From contig JAYEIA010000013.1 of NCBI GenBank assembly GCA_034659855.1, forward strand, positions 1-18,188: DNA of 18,188 bases. Reading direction: 5' to 3'. Each line of letters starts with the position of its first letter. Position 1 is the first letter of the stretch. This document shows positions 1-7,969 of this stretch, one piece after another. The translations under genes and the position numbers were made by a program. The notes beneath the pieces are model-generated. The model was not told the origin of the DNA. It searched no databases and saw nothing but the letters and a program-made list of their open reading frames with translations. This DNA comes from JAYEIA01 sp034659855. GTDB lineage: Bacteria > Bacteroidota > Bacteroidia > Bacteroidales > JAADGE01.

Positions 1-1891
1 GAGCTTTGGCTTTTAACAATTCAACTTTTGCTTCGGCTTCGTTGGCTCCGGCTTTCGAAAGTCGTTCATGCAAATGTATTTCTGCAAGATGCATTTCATG
101 CTCGGCATGGTGGGTTTTGAATTCAGCCAGTGTGTCTTTGCCAATAATAATATCGTACATTTTTATATCCAATATTTCGTAGGCACTGCTGCTGTTGAGT
201 TTAATCTCTTTTGCATTTTGAGCTTTGATTTCGTCTTCTACATCAAATTTATTAATGTCTGAGAGGTCAACGATTTTTATTTTACCGAGCAAGCGTTTGA
301 TAATATTTTCCGAAATGGAGTTCAGATTGTTAAGTACATTTTTGAAGGAAGAGTAATGGGCTATTTCATGGGTTACGGCTTCATTAATTCTTCCGAAAAT
401 AAGTTGTTCATCTGAGCCTTTCAGGTAATTCATAAATTTTCCTCTCAAGGTAACTCTCAATTTCGGAGTAATTTGGATGCCGTCTTTGGATACCACGGTA
501 GTTGACGGTTCTACATTAAGTATTACAGGATTCACAGCCCATCTGACGACATCATCCAACGAGTTTAAAGTATCTTTTATTGATTTTGGTTCTTCCACCG
601 GCTTTTTCATCGCGAGCAAAAGATCTATTTTGAGAGCTATGTTTGCATTGATATCAATACCGTTTTGTTTGGCATACATAATTGCGAAAAGGCTTGGTAG
701 TATATTGCCGCCTTTGAGGTAGTGACTATTGATTTTATCTTTTGTAACTCCGATATCGGGATTCGATTTTAAAAGGCTTCGTGCTTTAACATAGTCCAGA
801 ACATTGGCCCCGGCCAGAAAATGATCTTCGAGTTCTTTTTTTCCAATACCCAAATGTTCTTCCTTATCCTTGAGCAGAGCAATTACAAAATCGTCGGAAT
901 TGCCGTTTATTCTGTAGTATTCAACCATTTCGTCCATAGAGAGATCCAAGCCGGCACGTCGTGCTTTGATGAGGTTTTTTATAATTTTACCGATATCTCG
1001 ACCCTCAATATTGTGCTCAGCAATTTCTTTTTGAGAGAGAGCCAATCCTGCTTTTTCAGCCTTTATCATGGTAGTTACCAACTTTTCAATATCTCCGTCG
1101 GTAAGATAATGGATATTTAATGCATCTTTGTCAATATCTACACCGGCTTTTTTTGCTTTTATCATAGCCGAGGCATATTTCTCAACATCTATGTTTGCTC
1201 TGTAATGTTCAAGTATGCCTTGTTGAGATAGTCTCAAGTCAAATTTAGAGTTATTGTCAGCCTGATCAGTTTTTATGAAACTCAAATCTTTTTCACTGAC
1301 ATAGAGACCGGCTTTTTTGATTTTAATGAGTGTATCTACAATTTTCTTCATATTTTCGTCGGAGAGGTTTTCTTCGACTAATTTTTGCAGATTAATTTCA
1401 AGATTTGCTTTTTTTGCTTTAATAATTATTTCAACAAATATCTTAATATCTCCGCCGTATAGTGAGTGGGTTTCAAGAACATCCCGAGAAATATCAATTT
1501 CTGCATTTTTAACATTTTTTTCAGCGGCTATTAGTGATTCTGCATCGCCGCCTGATAATTCAAATTTTTCGAGATGATTGATGTCTGCTTTTACTCCGGA
1601 GCGTCTGGCTTTGATCAAAATATTTACCATGTTCTCCGTTTTATCGGGATAACTCAGATAGTATTCTTTTAAGTCATTGAAACTAACCGGAACTTGTACT
1701 TGTCGGGCTTTAACATATTGTTTCAAAAAGAACTCAACATCAATTTTTTGAGATTTAAGTATCAGGTATTTGAACGACAGGCTGTTAAGTCCGGCATTAT
1801 GAGCAGTTCCTCGCAAATTTGACGGAACATAGGTCAAGTAGATGATGACGCTTACAAGTATTACTGACGTGATAATGAGAATTGTTTGCAT
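1..1891 (-). CDS. Repeat-expanded FloA-like flotillin (SPFH protein), 3' end beyond window
   Basis: The minus-strand frame is open from an ATG at 1891 to the window edge (630 residues, no stop). Residues 3-20 are a hydrophobic membrane anchor. Residues about 450-630 match FloA (UPF0365): a WAVNP segment, a 'SKDGIQITPKLRVTLRG' stretch, 'EQLIFGRINEAV', 'SSSAYEILDIKMYDIIIGKD', then the charged Ala/Glu helix expected at the end. Between anchor and SPFH domain, where canonical FloA (about 330 residues in all) has about two copies of a helical repeat (KAGLDI...LEAHYLAGGNV...), this protein has about ten, residues 61-407, period about 32, typified by IKAKKAGVDIDKDALNIHYL. The SPFH domain carries an extra segment at about 536-563. 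FloA proteins form membrane-associated oligomers. The last gene of the operon visible here, 85 bases after the preceding one. Family assignment is firm; the function of the expansion is unknown. Confidence 0.85.
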   Translation of the reverse strand, partial: MQTILIITSVILVSVIIYLTYVPSNLRGTAHNAGLNSLSFKYLILKSQKIDVEFFLKQYVKARQVQVPVSFNDLKEYYLSYPDKTENMVNILIKARRSGVKADINHLEKFELSGGDAESLIAAEKNVKNAEIDISRDVLETHSLYGGDIKIFVEIIIKAKKANLEINLQKLVEENLSDENMKKIVDTLIKIKKAGLYVSEKDLSFIKTDQADNNSKFDLRLSQQGILEHYRANIDVEKYASAMIKAKKAGVDIDKDALNIHYLTDGDIEKLVTTMIKAEKAGLALSQKEIAEHNIEGRDIGKIIKNLIKARRAGLDLSMDEMVEYYRINGNSDDFVIALLKDKEEHLGIGKKELEDHFLAGANVLDYVKARSLLKSNPDIGVTKDKINSHYLKGGNILPSLFAIMYAKQNGIDINANIALKIDLLLAMKKPVEEPKSIKDTLNSLDDVVRWAVNPVILNVEPSTTVVSKDGIQITPKLRVTLRGKFMNYLKGSDEQLIFGRINEAVTHEIAHYSSFKNVLNNLNSISENIIKRLLGKIKIVDLSDINKFDVEDEIKAQNAKEIKLNSSSAYEILDIKMYDIIIGKDTLAEFKTHHAEHEMHLAEIHLHERLSKAGANEAEAKVELLKAKA

Positions 1892-1976
1892 AATGGGGAT
1901 TTTTTAAATTCTAACGGCACATTTACGAGGTATTTTATATGCACAGAAGCTGCTGTATTCTACGAATAGCCATTTC

Positions 1977-3206
1977 CTAATGATGATTTACATCTTCATT
2001 CCCATGCTTTTTGTGTTCTTTATGAGCTCCGGCTTTATATTTTGTTTTATTTTTTTCCTTTTCTCTCTTCAATGCTCGTATGGCTTCTTCTCTTCTTCGC
2101 TTGCCGTCGAGTATTCTGATGTCTTGTTCCGTATTGATATCTCGACCAATGACAAAATCTCTGATTAAGAGCTGTGAAATTCGGTAGGCAGAATTTAATT
2201 TATTAATTTCATTTTCTGCATTTGTAGTTAGCTCTTCTGCATGACTCAAAAAATCTTTGGCTGAGCTGTATTTGTTTGAGTGGGAGGCAATGGTTCTTTT
2301 CAGCCGATTAATAGTTTCTTCTTTACCAAAGCCGGTCATAAATGTTTCGACTTTTGTAAATAGGTTAAAGGTAATTTTCAAGTATAGTTCTAAGCTTGAT
2401 TTCAATATAATTTTTACGGGTTTTACTTCAATTTTCTCGGGGGTATAGCTCATGGCTATTACATGTTTTAGACCATGATTTTTAACGGCTAAATCTGTCA
2501 GGAGTTTTTTGTTCGGAGCAATGTTTTGCTTTTCTGCATCAAGGAGACCGTCTATAAAGTCAATAGTGTCAATACGGTAAGTTTTTAGCTCAATAATATC
2601 TGATAGTGAAAACGATTGGCTGTAATTGGTGAGTGTGGAGTATTTTTTCAGAATGTTTGAAACTTCATTTTTTTCGAAACGTAACTCAATAACCGATTTT
2701 AAAGAAATATTGGGGTCTGTTTTTTTCAGACGTACCAGTTGCTTCACGAATTCTGACGTTTGATAAAGACAGTTTGTGCAATTAACAAAATCATTCAGAA
2801 CAATCGTTTCGTCGTATTCATTAATAATTTTTAATGCAGTAAGCAGTTCAGAAATATTTATTTTAGCTTTTGCAAAATGAACAAAATCAGCCGTTTTAAT
2901 TTCTAATTTTTCACTGCGAGCATTTATCATTCCGGAAAGAAGATTGAGAAAATCATCACCCGTGAGGCTTATTTCGGTCAGTTCATTAATGGGCAATTCA
3001 ACAGAATTTTCAATAGCAAATTCTATTAGTTTTTTAAATTTTCGGAAATTAATTTTTTTACCGTAAAACATCATCAGCTCTTTAAGCGAGATATTCATTT
3101 CGTTTTTTTGAGCTTTTATAAAGAGTTCTGTGATGAGTTTAGAATCATCAGGTTTTACTTTATAGTTGAGTAATTCATCATATACAGTTTTTTTATTCAT
3201 CAGCAC
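1977..3206 (-). CDS. Anchorless FloA-related protein: helical repeats plus diverged SPFH-like domain
   Basis: 409 residues with no signal peptide or membrane segment. Residues 1-250 are degenerate copies of the roughly 32-residue FloA-type repeat, for example ELFIKAQKNEMNISLKELMM and GLLDAEKQNIAPNKKLLTDL. Residues about 253-385 follow the FloA SPFH order: an MSYTPEKIEVKPV opening, a beta-rich stretch, GFGKEETINRLKRTI (compare GGAGEETIIARVGEGI in FloA), an AYRISQLLIRDFVIGRDI segment, and a charged helix of Arg/Lys/Glu. The C-terminus is a basic, His-rich tail (about 375-409). The start overlaps the end of the upstream repeat gene by 14 bases, which suggests translational coupling; an ATG two codons later is equally possible. 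I infer an accessory partner of the anchored FloA-like protein encoded next. The SPFH match is by eye and the domain is strongly diverged. Confidence 0.75.
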   Translation of the reverse strand: MLMNKKTVYDELLNYKVKPDDSKLITELFIKAQKNEMNISLKELMMFYGKKINFRKFKKLIEFAIENSVELPINELTEISLTGDDFLNLLSGMINARSEKLEIKTADFVHFAKAKINISELLTALKIINEYDETIVLNDFVNCTNCLYQTSEFVKQLVRLKKTDPNISLKSVIELRFEKNEVSNILKKYSTLTNYSQSFSLSDIIELKTYRIDTIDFIDGLLDAEKQNIAPNKKLLTDLAVKNHGLKHVIAMSYTPEKIEVKPVKIILKSSLELYLKITFNLFTKVETFMTGFGKEETINRLKRTIASHSNKYSSAKDFLSHAEELTTNAENEINKLNSAYRISQLLIRDFVIGRDINTEQDIRILDGKRRREEAIRALKREKEKNKTKYKAGAHKEHKKHGNEDVNHH

Positions 3207-4266
3207 CGCTTTTTATTTGAGCTTCTATAAATTCTTCCACATCAACTTCTTGCTGAGCCAGTTGGGCCAGTTGGTCATATTTTATTGTCAGGTTGTTTTG
3301 TCTTGCATTCAAATAGGAGTCCGTAACTTTACCTATATCAGCTTTGTAGTCAAAACTCAAGTAATCTTTGATAGTCTCCAAGGTTATTTTAAATCCTTTT
3401 CCGGCAGAGCGTGTCAGTTTAAAGTACAGACTGACGGGGTCAACCAGTACTAATTCATTCAACAGGCTTTTGCTCAATTCTGTTTTAAATTTGTTTTTTC
3501 CTTCAATAACATAGGTGTTGGCAAGTTCTGAGATTTGAGCGGTTGAAAAGTAATTATATTTTTGCAGTTCTTGTTCAGAGGCTTTTTTTGCATCCGATAA
3601 GATGAGTATGGTTTTTATAATATTTGATTTTGTTTCAATTAATTCAGTTAGTTTAAAAAATGGAATTTGTAGGTTTTCTTGGTTTAGCAACTTTGAAATA
3701 TTGTAAAATTCATTAACAGAAATATTCTTAAAGTAAATACTATTGAACTGTGCTGATGTTAGTGTCGGGAAATGCTTTTTTGTTTTTGCAAATTGCTTTA
3801 TAAACTGTTTTCCGACTTTTTTGTCGTTGTAAAAAAGTGTTTTAACATCTTCAATCTTAAGGTCTGTATCTTTTTTTGAAGCAGTAACCAAGGCTTTAAT
3901 AATCTTGGAAATTGGTTTGTTTTTGTCGTAAAGTGCCTTGATTTCATCTGACTTAATTTCAAGGCCCTTTTTTTTCGCTTCAATTAATGGGTTTATAAGC
4001 GATTCGAGCGAAGTCTCGTTAGATCTTCGAATCTTGAAAAAATCGGAAACTATGGACTCTGCATTGTCAAAACCTGCCTTTTTTGCTTTAATAATTAATT
4101 GAACATAATTTGAACCGGAGTCAATGCCTTTAAAAAGCTCATCAATGTCACCATTGTCAATTATTACTCCGTTTCGTTTTGCTTCAAACAAAAGTTTTTT
4201 TCGTTGAAACAACCCGGGAGAACGAAACCAAGTTGAAATTTTATTTTTTATTGATTTAAGATTCAT
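3193..4266 (-). CDS. FloA-repeat-only protein, soluble, function unknown
   Basis: 357 residues from the ATG at 4266. A TTG at 4284, directly abutting the clpS stop, would add six residues and is less likely. Nearly the whole protein is made of degenerate roughly 32-residue helical repeats of the type in the two downstream genes: QLIIKAKKAGFDNAESIVSD (residues 56-75), PLIEAKKKGLEIKSDEIKAL (93-112) and SYLNARQNNLTIKYDQLAQL (317-336). There is no membrane segment, no signal peptide and no recognisable SPFH domain. It lies 18 bases after clpS, overlaps the next gene by 14 bases, and so is part of the same transcript. I do not recognise an outside family. The repeat relationship to the flotillin neighbours is seen in the sequence; a scaffold or adaptor role is inference. 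Confidence 0.75.
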   Translation of the reverse strand: MNLKSIKNKISTWFRSPGLFQRKKLLFEAKRNGVIIDNGDIDELFKGIDSGSNYVQLIIKAKKAGFDNAESIVSDFFKIRRSNETSLESLINPLIEAKKKGLEIKSDEIKALYDKNKPISKIIKALVTASKKDTDLKIEDVKTLFYNDKKVGKQFIKQFAKTKKHFPTLTSAQFNSIYFKNISVNEFYNISKLLNQENLQIPFFKLTELIETKSNIIKTILILSDAKKASEQELQKYNYFSTAQISELANTYVIEGKNKFKTELSKSLLNELVLVDPVSLYFKLTRSAGKGFKITLETIKDYLSFDYKADIGKVTDSYLNARQNNLTIKYDQLAQLAQQEVDVEEFIEAQIKSGADE

Positions 4267-4284
4267 ATATTTATTTGAATTCAA

Positions 4285-4569
4285 TTATTCAAGAGACTTT
4301 ACCTCAGAACTGATACCATAGGTGTTTATTTGTGCCTTCAAACGAATCAGTCTTTTTTTATTTCCGAAATCAACCTCAACTTCTCCTTTAGTATGTGCAA
4401 TTAATGTGCACTGAACAGCTTGCTCTTCACTGTGTTTGCAAACTTTCATGAGGCAAGATATAACATGGTCAAAAGTGTTGAAATCATCGTTATATACAAT
4501 CAAAACAGCTTCATCCTTTACTGAAGTTGAATCTTTATTTTGTTTTTTTAAATCTTGTTTTTTAGTCAT
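4285..4569 (-). CDS. clpS: ClpS, ATP-dependent Clp protease adaptor
   Basis: 94 residues, normal length. ClpS binds the N-domain of ClpA/ClpC-type unfoldases and delivers N-degron substrates to ClpP. The family signature is clear: VLIVYNDDFNTFDHVI, with the substrate-pocket Asn27, Asp28 and Asp29, then CKHSEEQAVQ, and IAHTKGEVEVDFG with the conserved His59. The N-terminal 20 residues are the usual Lys-rich, disordered extension. Start ATG at 4569, only 21 bases after the SPOR-protein stop, and the repeat gene follows within 18 bases, so it sits in the middle of an operon. Its placement between an envelope protein and flotillin relatives is unusual and may point to a membrane-linked proteolysis role (inference). 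Confidence 0.92.
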   Translation of the reverse strand: MTKKQDLKKQNKDSTSVKDEAVLIVYNDDFNTFDHVISCLMKVCKHSEEQAVQCTLIAHTKGEVEVDFGNKKRLIRLKAQINTYGISSEVKSLE

Positions 4570-4590
4570 CTTTTATTATTTTACGATGTA

Positions 4591-7092
4591 TTATTCTCCC
4601 GAAAGCTTAAGCCCTTCTCGTACAGTAATTTTTTGTTCATGTTTAAAAGCGACGACAAATATATCGGGGTATTGCGGTTTTAATTTTTTTGAAAAGGCTT
4701 TGGCCTCCTTGTAAGTCAAGAATTGTCCTACGGTATATATAATAAGTCCTTTGGATCCGGATTTTGCCGAAATGGTGTATTTTTTTGAAATTGTATTAAA
4801 TTCTGCTTTTTTCTCCGGTGATAATGCTTCAGAGTATGCTCCAATTTGTACCGAAAAATAGACCTTGGGTTGTTTGGGTTTATTTTGCTCAGAATTTTTA
4901 AGCTTTTTTGCTTTATCCAAACTTACGCTGTTTCCGTTATTATAAGCTACAATGAATGCTTCCTGAAACCCTTTTTTTCTGATACCGGCTCGTTTTATTT
5001 TAGCACTTTTGTATGAGGTTGATTGTCCGGTAAAATACTTTATACCGCCTGAGCGAGCATCTTGATAAAGCGGCGAAATATTCTTTAATTCCATATTGGT
5101 TTTCGGCATTTTATAGTATCCGAATTGGATATAATAGTATAAACCGCTGATACTACTCAGGTTTTGTCCTTTGGCAAAGTCATAATCTCCTGTACCGTAG
5201 GTAATGAAATCCGGATAGGATAAATTTTCTTGACTATTGATTTTGCTTCCTTTTATTTCGGCAACCTCTTCTTCTGCTGTTTTTTTGTAGGCATCATCAA
5301 TTTTCATCTTTACAAAGGCCGTATTAGTTTCAGTGCGTTTTCCATTGATGAATGCAACAATAAATGCATCTTTTATGCCCTTTTCTTTTATTATATTAAG
5401 GGCAAGTTCAGCACCCTCTCTGCTTCGGTATTCTCCAATCATGAATCGCTTAAACGGGTTGTTATAAAATTCGTCATAGGTGATTGGTGAGAATTTTCCA
5501 AAAGTTTTAAGTGATAATAATCGCTTAAAAACCCCAATTTGAATTTTGAAAACTGTACCGCTTGCTTGATTAAATTTAGACGGCTTAGGGTTTGCAACCG
5601 AGTACATATAACTCCCTTTGTAATTATAGGTATATTTTTTCTTTGAAGGCTTTGTTTTGTCTTCCGATTCCGGTTTGTCTTCAGTACTCGTGTCTTTTCC
5701 CGTTTCGTTTGAGCTGTAGTATCTGTTTTTAAATGTCTTTTTGAGCGGAGTCACCGGCCAGTCAAGATATACCGCATAAGCATTTTCTTGTTGTTGAATT
5801 GCCGAGAGTTGAATTTGGACGGCATTCATATATTGCAGGTATTTTTCCGAAGCATACATTTGAAACTCAGCATTAGCAATTGCGCTTGTTGCCATTAAAT
5901 TTAAATCAACGGCATCGTCTTCATATTTTTTACCTCTTGAAATTTTATCGGCATTATCTTTTGGTCTTATTTTGGACAAGTATTTATTATATACCCCGTA
6001 TTTTATAGTATTTGCCTCTGTATATAAATTGGCAACCTTTAGCAAGTCAACAAAAATATCTTTTTCAATTTCAGCTGCATCCTGCTTCAACATTTCCCTT
6101 TTAATTTTATCCTTTTCCTTTTGAATAAGGCTGAGTAAAGTATCAATTCTCCTATAATTGTATTCTACTGCACCCATGTACTTTTTTGCAATGTGTTCCT
6201 TGGCTGTGGCTCTCCTTATCAAGGAGCTGTCTATCGGAGTAATCGTGAGAATATGCAGTAAACTGTCGGCGGTGGATTGATAAACATTAGGGTCTAATTT
6301 CGGGTTATAGACTTTGGTGTGCAAACTGTCCGACTTATTGTCGTCTTTTTTAGCTACAACGGAATCTTTTGGGGTTACTTTTTGAGTTATGGTATCTTTC
6401 TTTGTCAGCGTATCTGCTTTTGTTTCCTCCGGTTTCTCAGATTTTTTGGTGAATTTTGATATATTAATTGTCTTGTCCTTCATGTATAGTCCAAAAGCTA
6501 ATTCTTGTTTTTCGATAGCTTCATTTCCCAAAACGACCGCTTTCTCAAATTGTCTGTACTTTTCTTTATCGGAAGCGTCTTCTGCTTGTCGTTTTTTTGC
6601 TAAAGACTCAATGAATTTTGCATGGCCGGATAGCTTGAATTTTTCTGCAAGATGATGGTAATTGCTGCTGTCATTTTTGAATTTTTGTAACTGTCTGTTG
6701 TAAATATTCAGAATAGTTTTTTGTGCATCAAAAACATCATCAAATCCCCTAAATCCGTGCTTGTATGCTTTTTTAAGGTATTTTCTTTCTTTTCTTCCGG
6801 CTCTTTTTCTGTCTCTTCTGTCTCTTGATGCTTCTTTAATCTCAGAAAAAACTGCTGCTTTCTCAAATAAATCTGAAGCGGTTTTAATTTCTTCTTCGGC
6901 ATCATTAATTTCTACGGAAGCGTCTTTGAGTTTTCTAATTTCTTTTGAAGAAAAAATCTTTTTGTAATAGGCTTTTTTCGTAAAATCTCCAAATTCTTTA
7001 AGTGAGATTCTTTCAGCAGTATTTATAAACGATAGTGTAAATATACTAACGACTAATATGCCGGCTAAGATTTTCAGGTTCTTTTTGTTCAT
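4591..7092 (-). CDS. Large envelope protein with three SPOR-like repeats
   Basis: 833 residues. The N-terminus (MNKKNLKILAGILVVSIFTL) is a signal peptide or anchor, so the protein is exported. Residues 35-210 are basic and helical. A Lys/Thr/Asp-rich linker follows (about 215-265), then a second helical, TPR-like region (about 268-440), another charged linker (455-500), and three C-terminal units of about 75-80 residues beginning FKIQIGVF (515), YYIQFGYY (653) and YFSVQIGAY (745). Each ends in an 'AFIVAF/VVAF' strand and carries an 'EGAELALNIIKEKG'-like helix, which is the SPOR fold pattern (peptidoglycan-binding domain). It is the first gene of the SPOR-clpS-FloA-repeat operon and follows a terminator. 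SPOR assignment is by pattern and individual units are diverged; the helical part is unassigned. Confidence 0.8.
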   Translation of the reverse strand: MNKKNLKILAGILVVSIFTLSFINTAERISLKEFGDFTKKAYYKKIFSSKEIRKLKDASVEINDAEEEIKTASDLFEKAAVFSEIKEASRDRRDRKRAGRKERKYLKKAYKHGFRGFDDVFDAQKTILNIYNRQLQKFKNDSSNYHHLAEKFKLSGHAKFIESLAKKRQAEDASDKEKYRQFEKAVVLGNEAIEKQELAFGLYMKDKTINISKFTKKSEKPEETKADTLTKKDTITQKVTPKDSVVAKKDDNKSDSLHTKVYNPKLDPNVYQSTADSLLHILTITPIDSSLIRRATAKEHIAKKYMGAVEYNYRRIDTLLSLIQKEKDKIKREMLKQDAAEIEKDIFVDLLKVANLYTEANTIKYGVYNKYLSKIRPKDNADKISRGKKYEDDAVDLNLMATSAIANAEFQMYASEKYLQYMNAVQIQLSAIQQQENAYAVYLDWPVTPLKKTFKNRYYSSNETGKDTSTEDKPESEDKTKPSKKKYTYNYKGSYMYSVANPKPSKFNQASGTVFKIQIGVFKRLLSLKTFGKFSPITYDEFYNNPFKRFMIGEYRSREGAELALNIIKEKGIKDAFIVAFINGKRTETNTAFVKMKIDDAYKKTAEEEVAEIKGSKINSQENLSYPDFITYGTGDYDFAKGQNLSSISGLYYYIQFGYYKMPKTNMELKNISPLYQDARSGGIKYFTGQSTSYKSAKIKRAGIRKKGFQEAFIVAYNNGNSVSLDKAKKLKNSEQNKPKQPKVYFSVQIGAYSEALSPEKKAEFNTISKKYTISAKSGSKGLIIYTVGQFLTYKEAKAFSKKLKPQYPDIFVVAFKHEQKITVREGLKLSGE

Positions 7093-7134
7093 AGGTCTTA
7101 ATTCTGTGTAATCCGTAAAATATTGGAATGTATT

Positions 7135-7184
7135 AAAAAAGTATCGGATCGGTTATTCAATATGTTTCCTAACCGTATCCGATA
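7135..7184 (-). terminator. Rho-independent terminator of the 7213-7917 gene
   Basis: Arms TATCGGATCGGTTA (7142-7155) and TAACCGTATCCGATA (7170-7184) pair over 14 bases with one bulge. On the minus strand the hairpin is followed by a T run (6 A on plus, 7135-7140). It lies 29 bases past the stop of the gene transcribed into it and separates that gene from the SPOR operon. Confidence 0.85.
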
Positions 7185-7212
7185 TATTGCATAAATCTCT
7201 TTATATTGTTTG

Positions 7213-7917
7213 CTAAATGCGTTCAAATTTGTTGAGAAAAACATCTCTAAGCTTTTTTAATTCAGAGAGGTCAAATTTATCAGTATAAATTCTGAAAAAT
7301 TCCGTAACATCCCCTGTCGGTCTAAAAAGCGTAACCATAGCGGCATCAAAATTACTAAATTCTTTTGTAGCTTTCGTCGAAATAATCATATTTTCAAAAT
7401 CTATCCAGTCCAAATATTTTGGAACTTCGATGTAATGCATATTTGACTTCAGCCCGGAATAAATGCTATCAGCTTCTTTGCTCAGAGATAAGTACTTCTT
7501 TATTTTAATGAGACTGTCAAAACTTTGAACCTTTTTATTTCGCTCAAAGAAAATGCCTTCATCACTTAATTCATTAATAAGTTCAGGAATTTTCACCATG
7601 TCATCAATAGAGACTCTGATGCTGTGAAAATCTTTATTTTGAAATTGAATTAATGCAGAGTTGGCCCAAAACTTGTAATCTGCTTTTGCACTGATTTTGC
7701 TTGCAGCTCTTAAAATATTATCTTCGTGATATATATCGGTTTTTTTTGTAACTAAAAAGGCGAATTTAGGCTGATGCTGTTTTTGCTTACCGGGAACATT
7801 GGAATAATATCCCGGAAAGGAATTTGTATCAGCAAATACTAACGGTTCTCCCGAAGATGTTTTGTCCGAAAAATTAGTTAAGTTTTCTTTTTTTGTAACA
7901 CAAGCAAACCCGTCCAT
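7213..7917 (-). CDS. Hypothetical protein, 234 residues
   Basis: I do not recognise this protein. It has no signal peptide or membrane segment. The N-terminal 50 residues are polar and low in structure (many Ser, Lys, Gln and Pro). The remainder is mixed alpha/beta with a PKFAFLVTKKTDIYHEDNIL opening, a central SIRVSIDDMVKIPELINEL, and an aromatic C-terminal half (HYIEVPKYLDWIDFENMI, FRPTGDVTEFFRIYTDKFDL). The start at 7917 is the only plausible one, as no other Met occurs early. It is divergent from the T9SS plug gene with 52 bases between starts and ends at a strong terminator, so it is probably a single-gene unit. A real gene is supported by length, by lack of a competing frame and by the terminator. 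Confidence 0.7.
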   Translation of the reverse strand: MDGFACVTKKENLTNFSDKTSSGEPLVFADTNSFPGYYSNVPGKQKQHQPKFAFLVTKKTDIYHEDNILRAASKISAKADYKFWANSALIQFQNKDFHSIRVSIDDMVKIPELINELSDEGIFFERNKKVQSFDSLIKIKKYLSLSKEADSIYSGLKSNMHYIEVPKYLDWIDFENMIISTKATKEFSNFDAAMVTLFRPTGDVTEFFRIYTDKFDLSELKKLRDVFLNKFERI

Positions 7918-7969
7918 TGTTTTTATAGTTTATAAGTTTTTTAATTTTAAGCCAAAATACAATTTTTTT

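Noticed and set aside
68..1577. Several plus-strand open frames of 64-99 codons
   Set aside because: They lie antisense to the continuous flotillin frame, are rich in Phe/Ile/Ser as expected from the complement of Lys/Glu-rich coding DNA, and match no family.
4267..4284. TTG start for the repeat-only protein, directly after the clpS stop
   Set aside because: An ATG follows six codons later; no reason to prefer the rare codon.
7862..7969. Upstream start for the plug protein (36 extra residues)
   Set aside because: It would overlap the divergent gene and place the signal peptide in the middle; the ATG at 7970 opens directly with a signal peptide.
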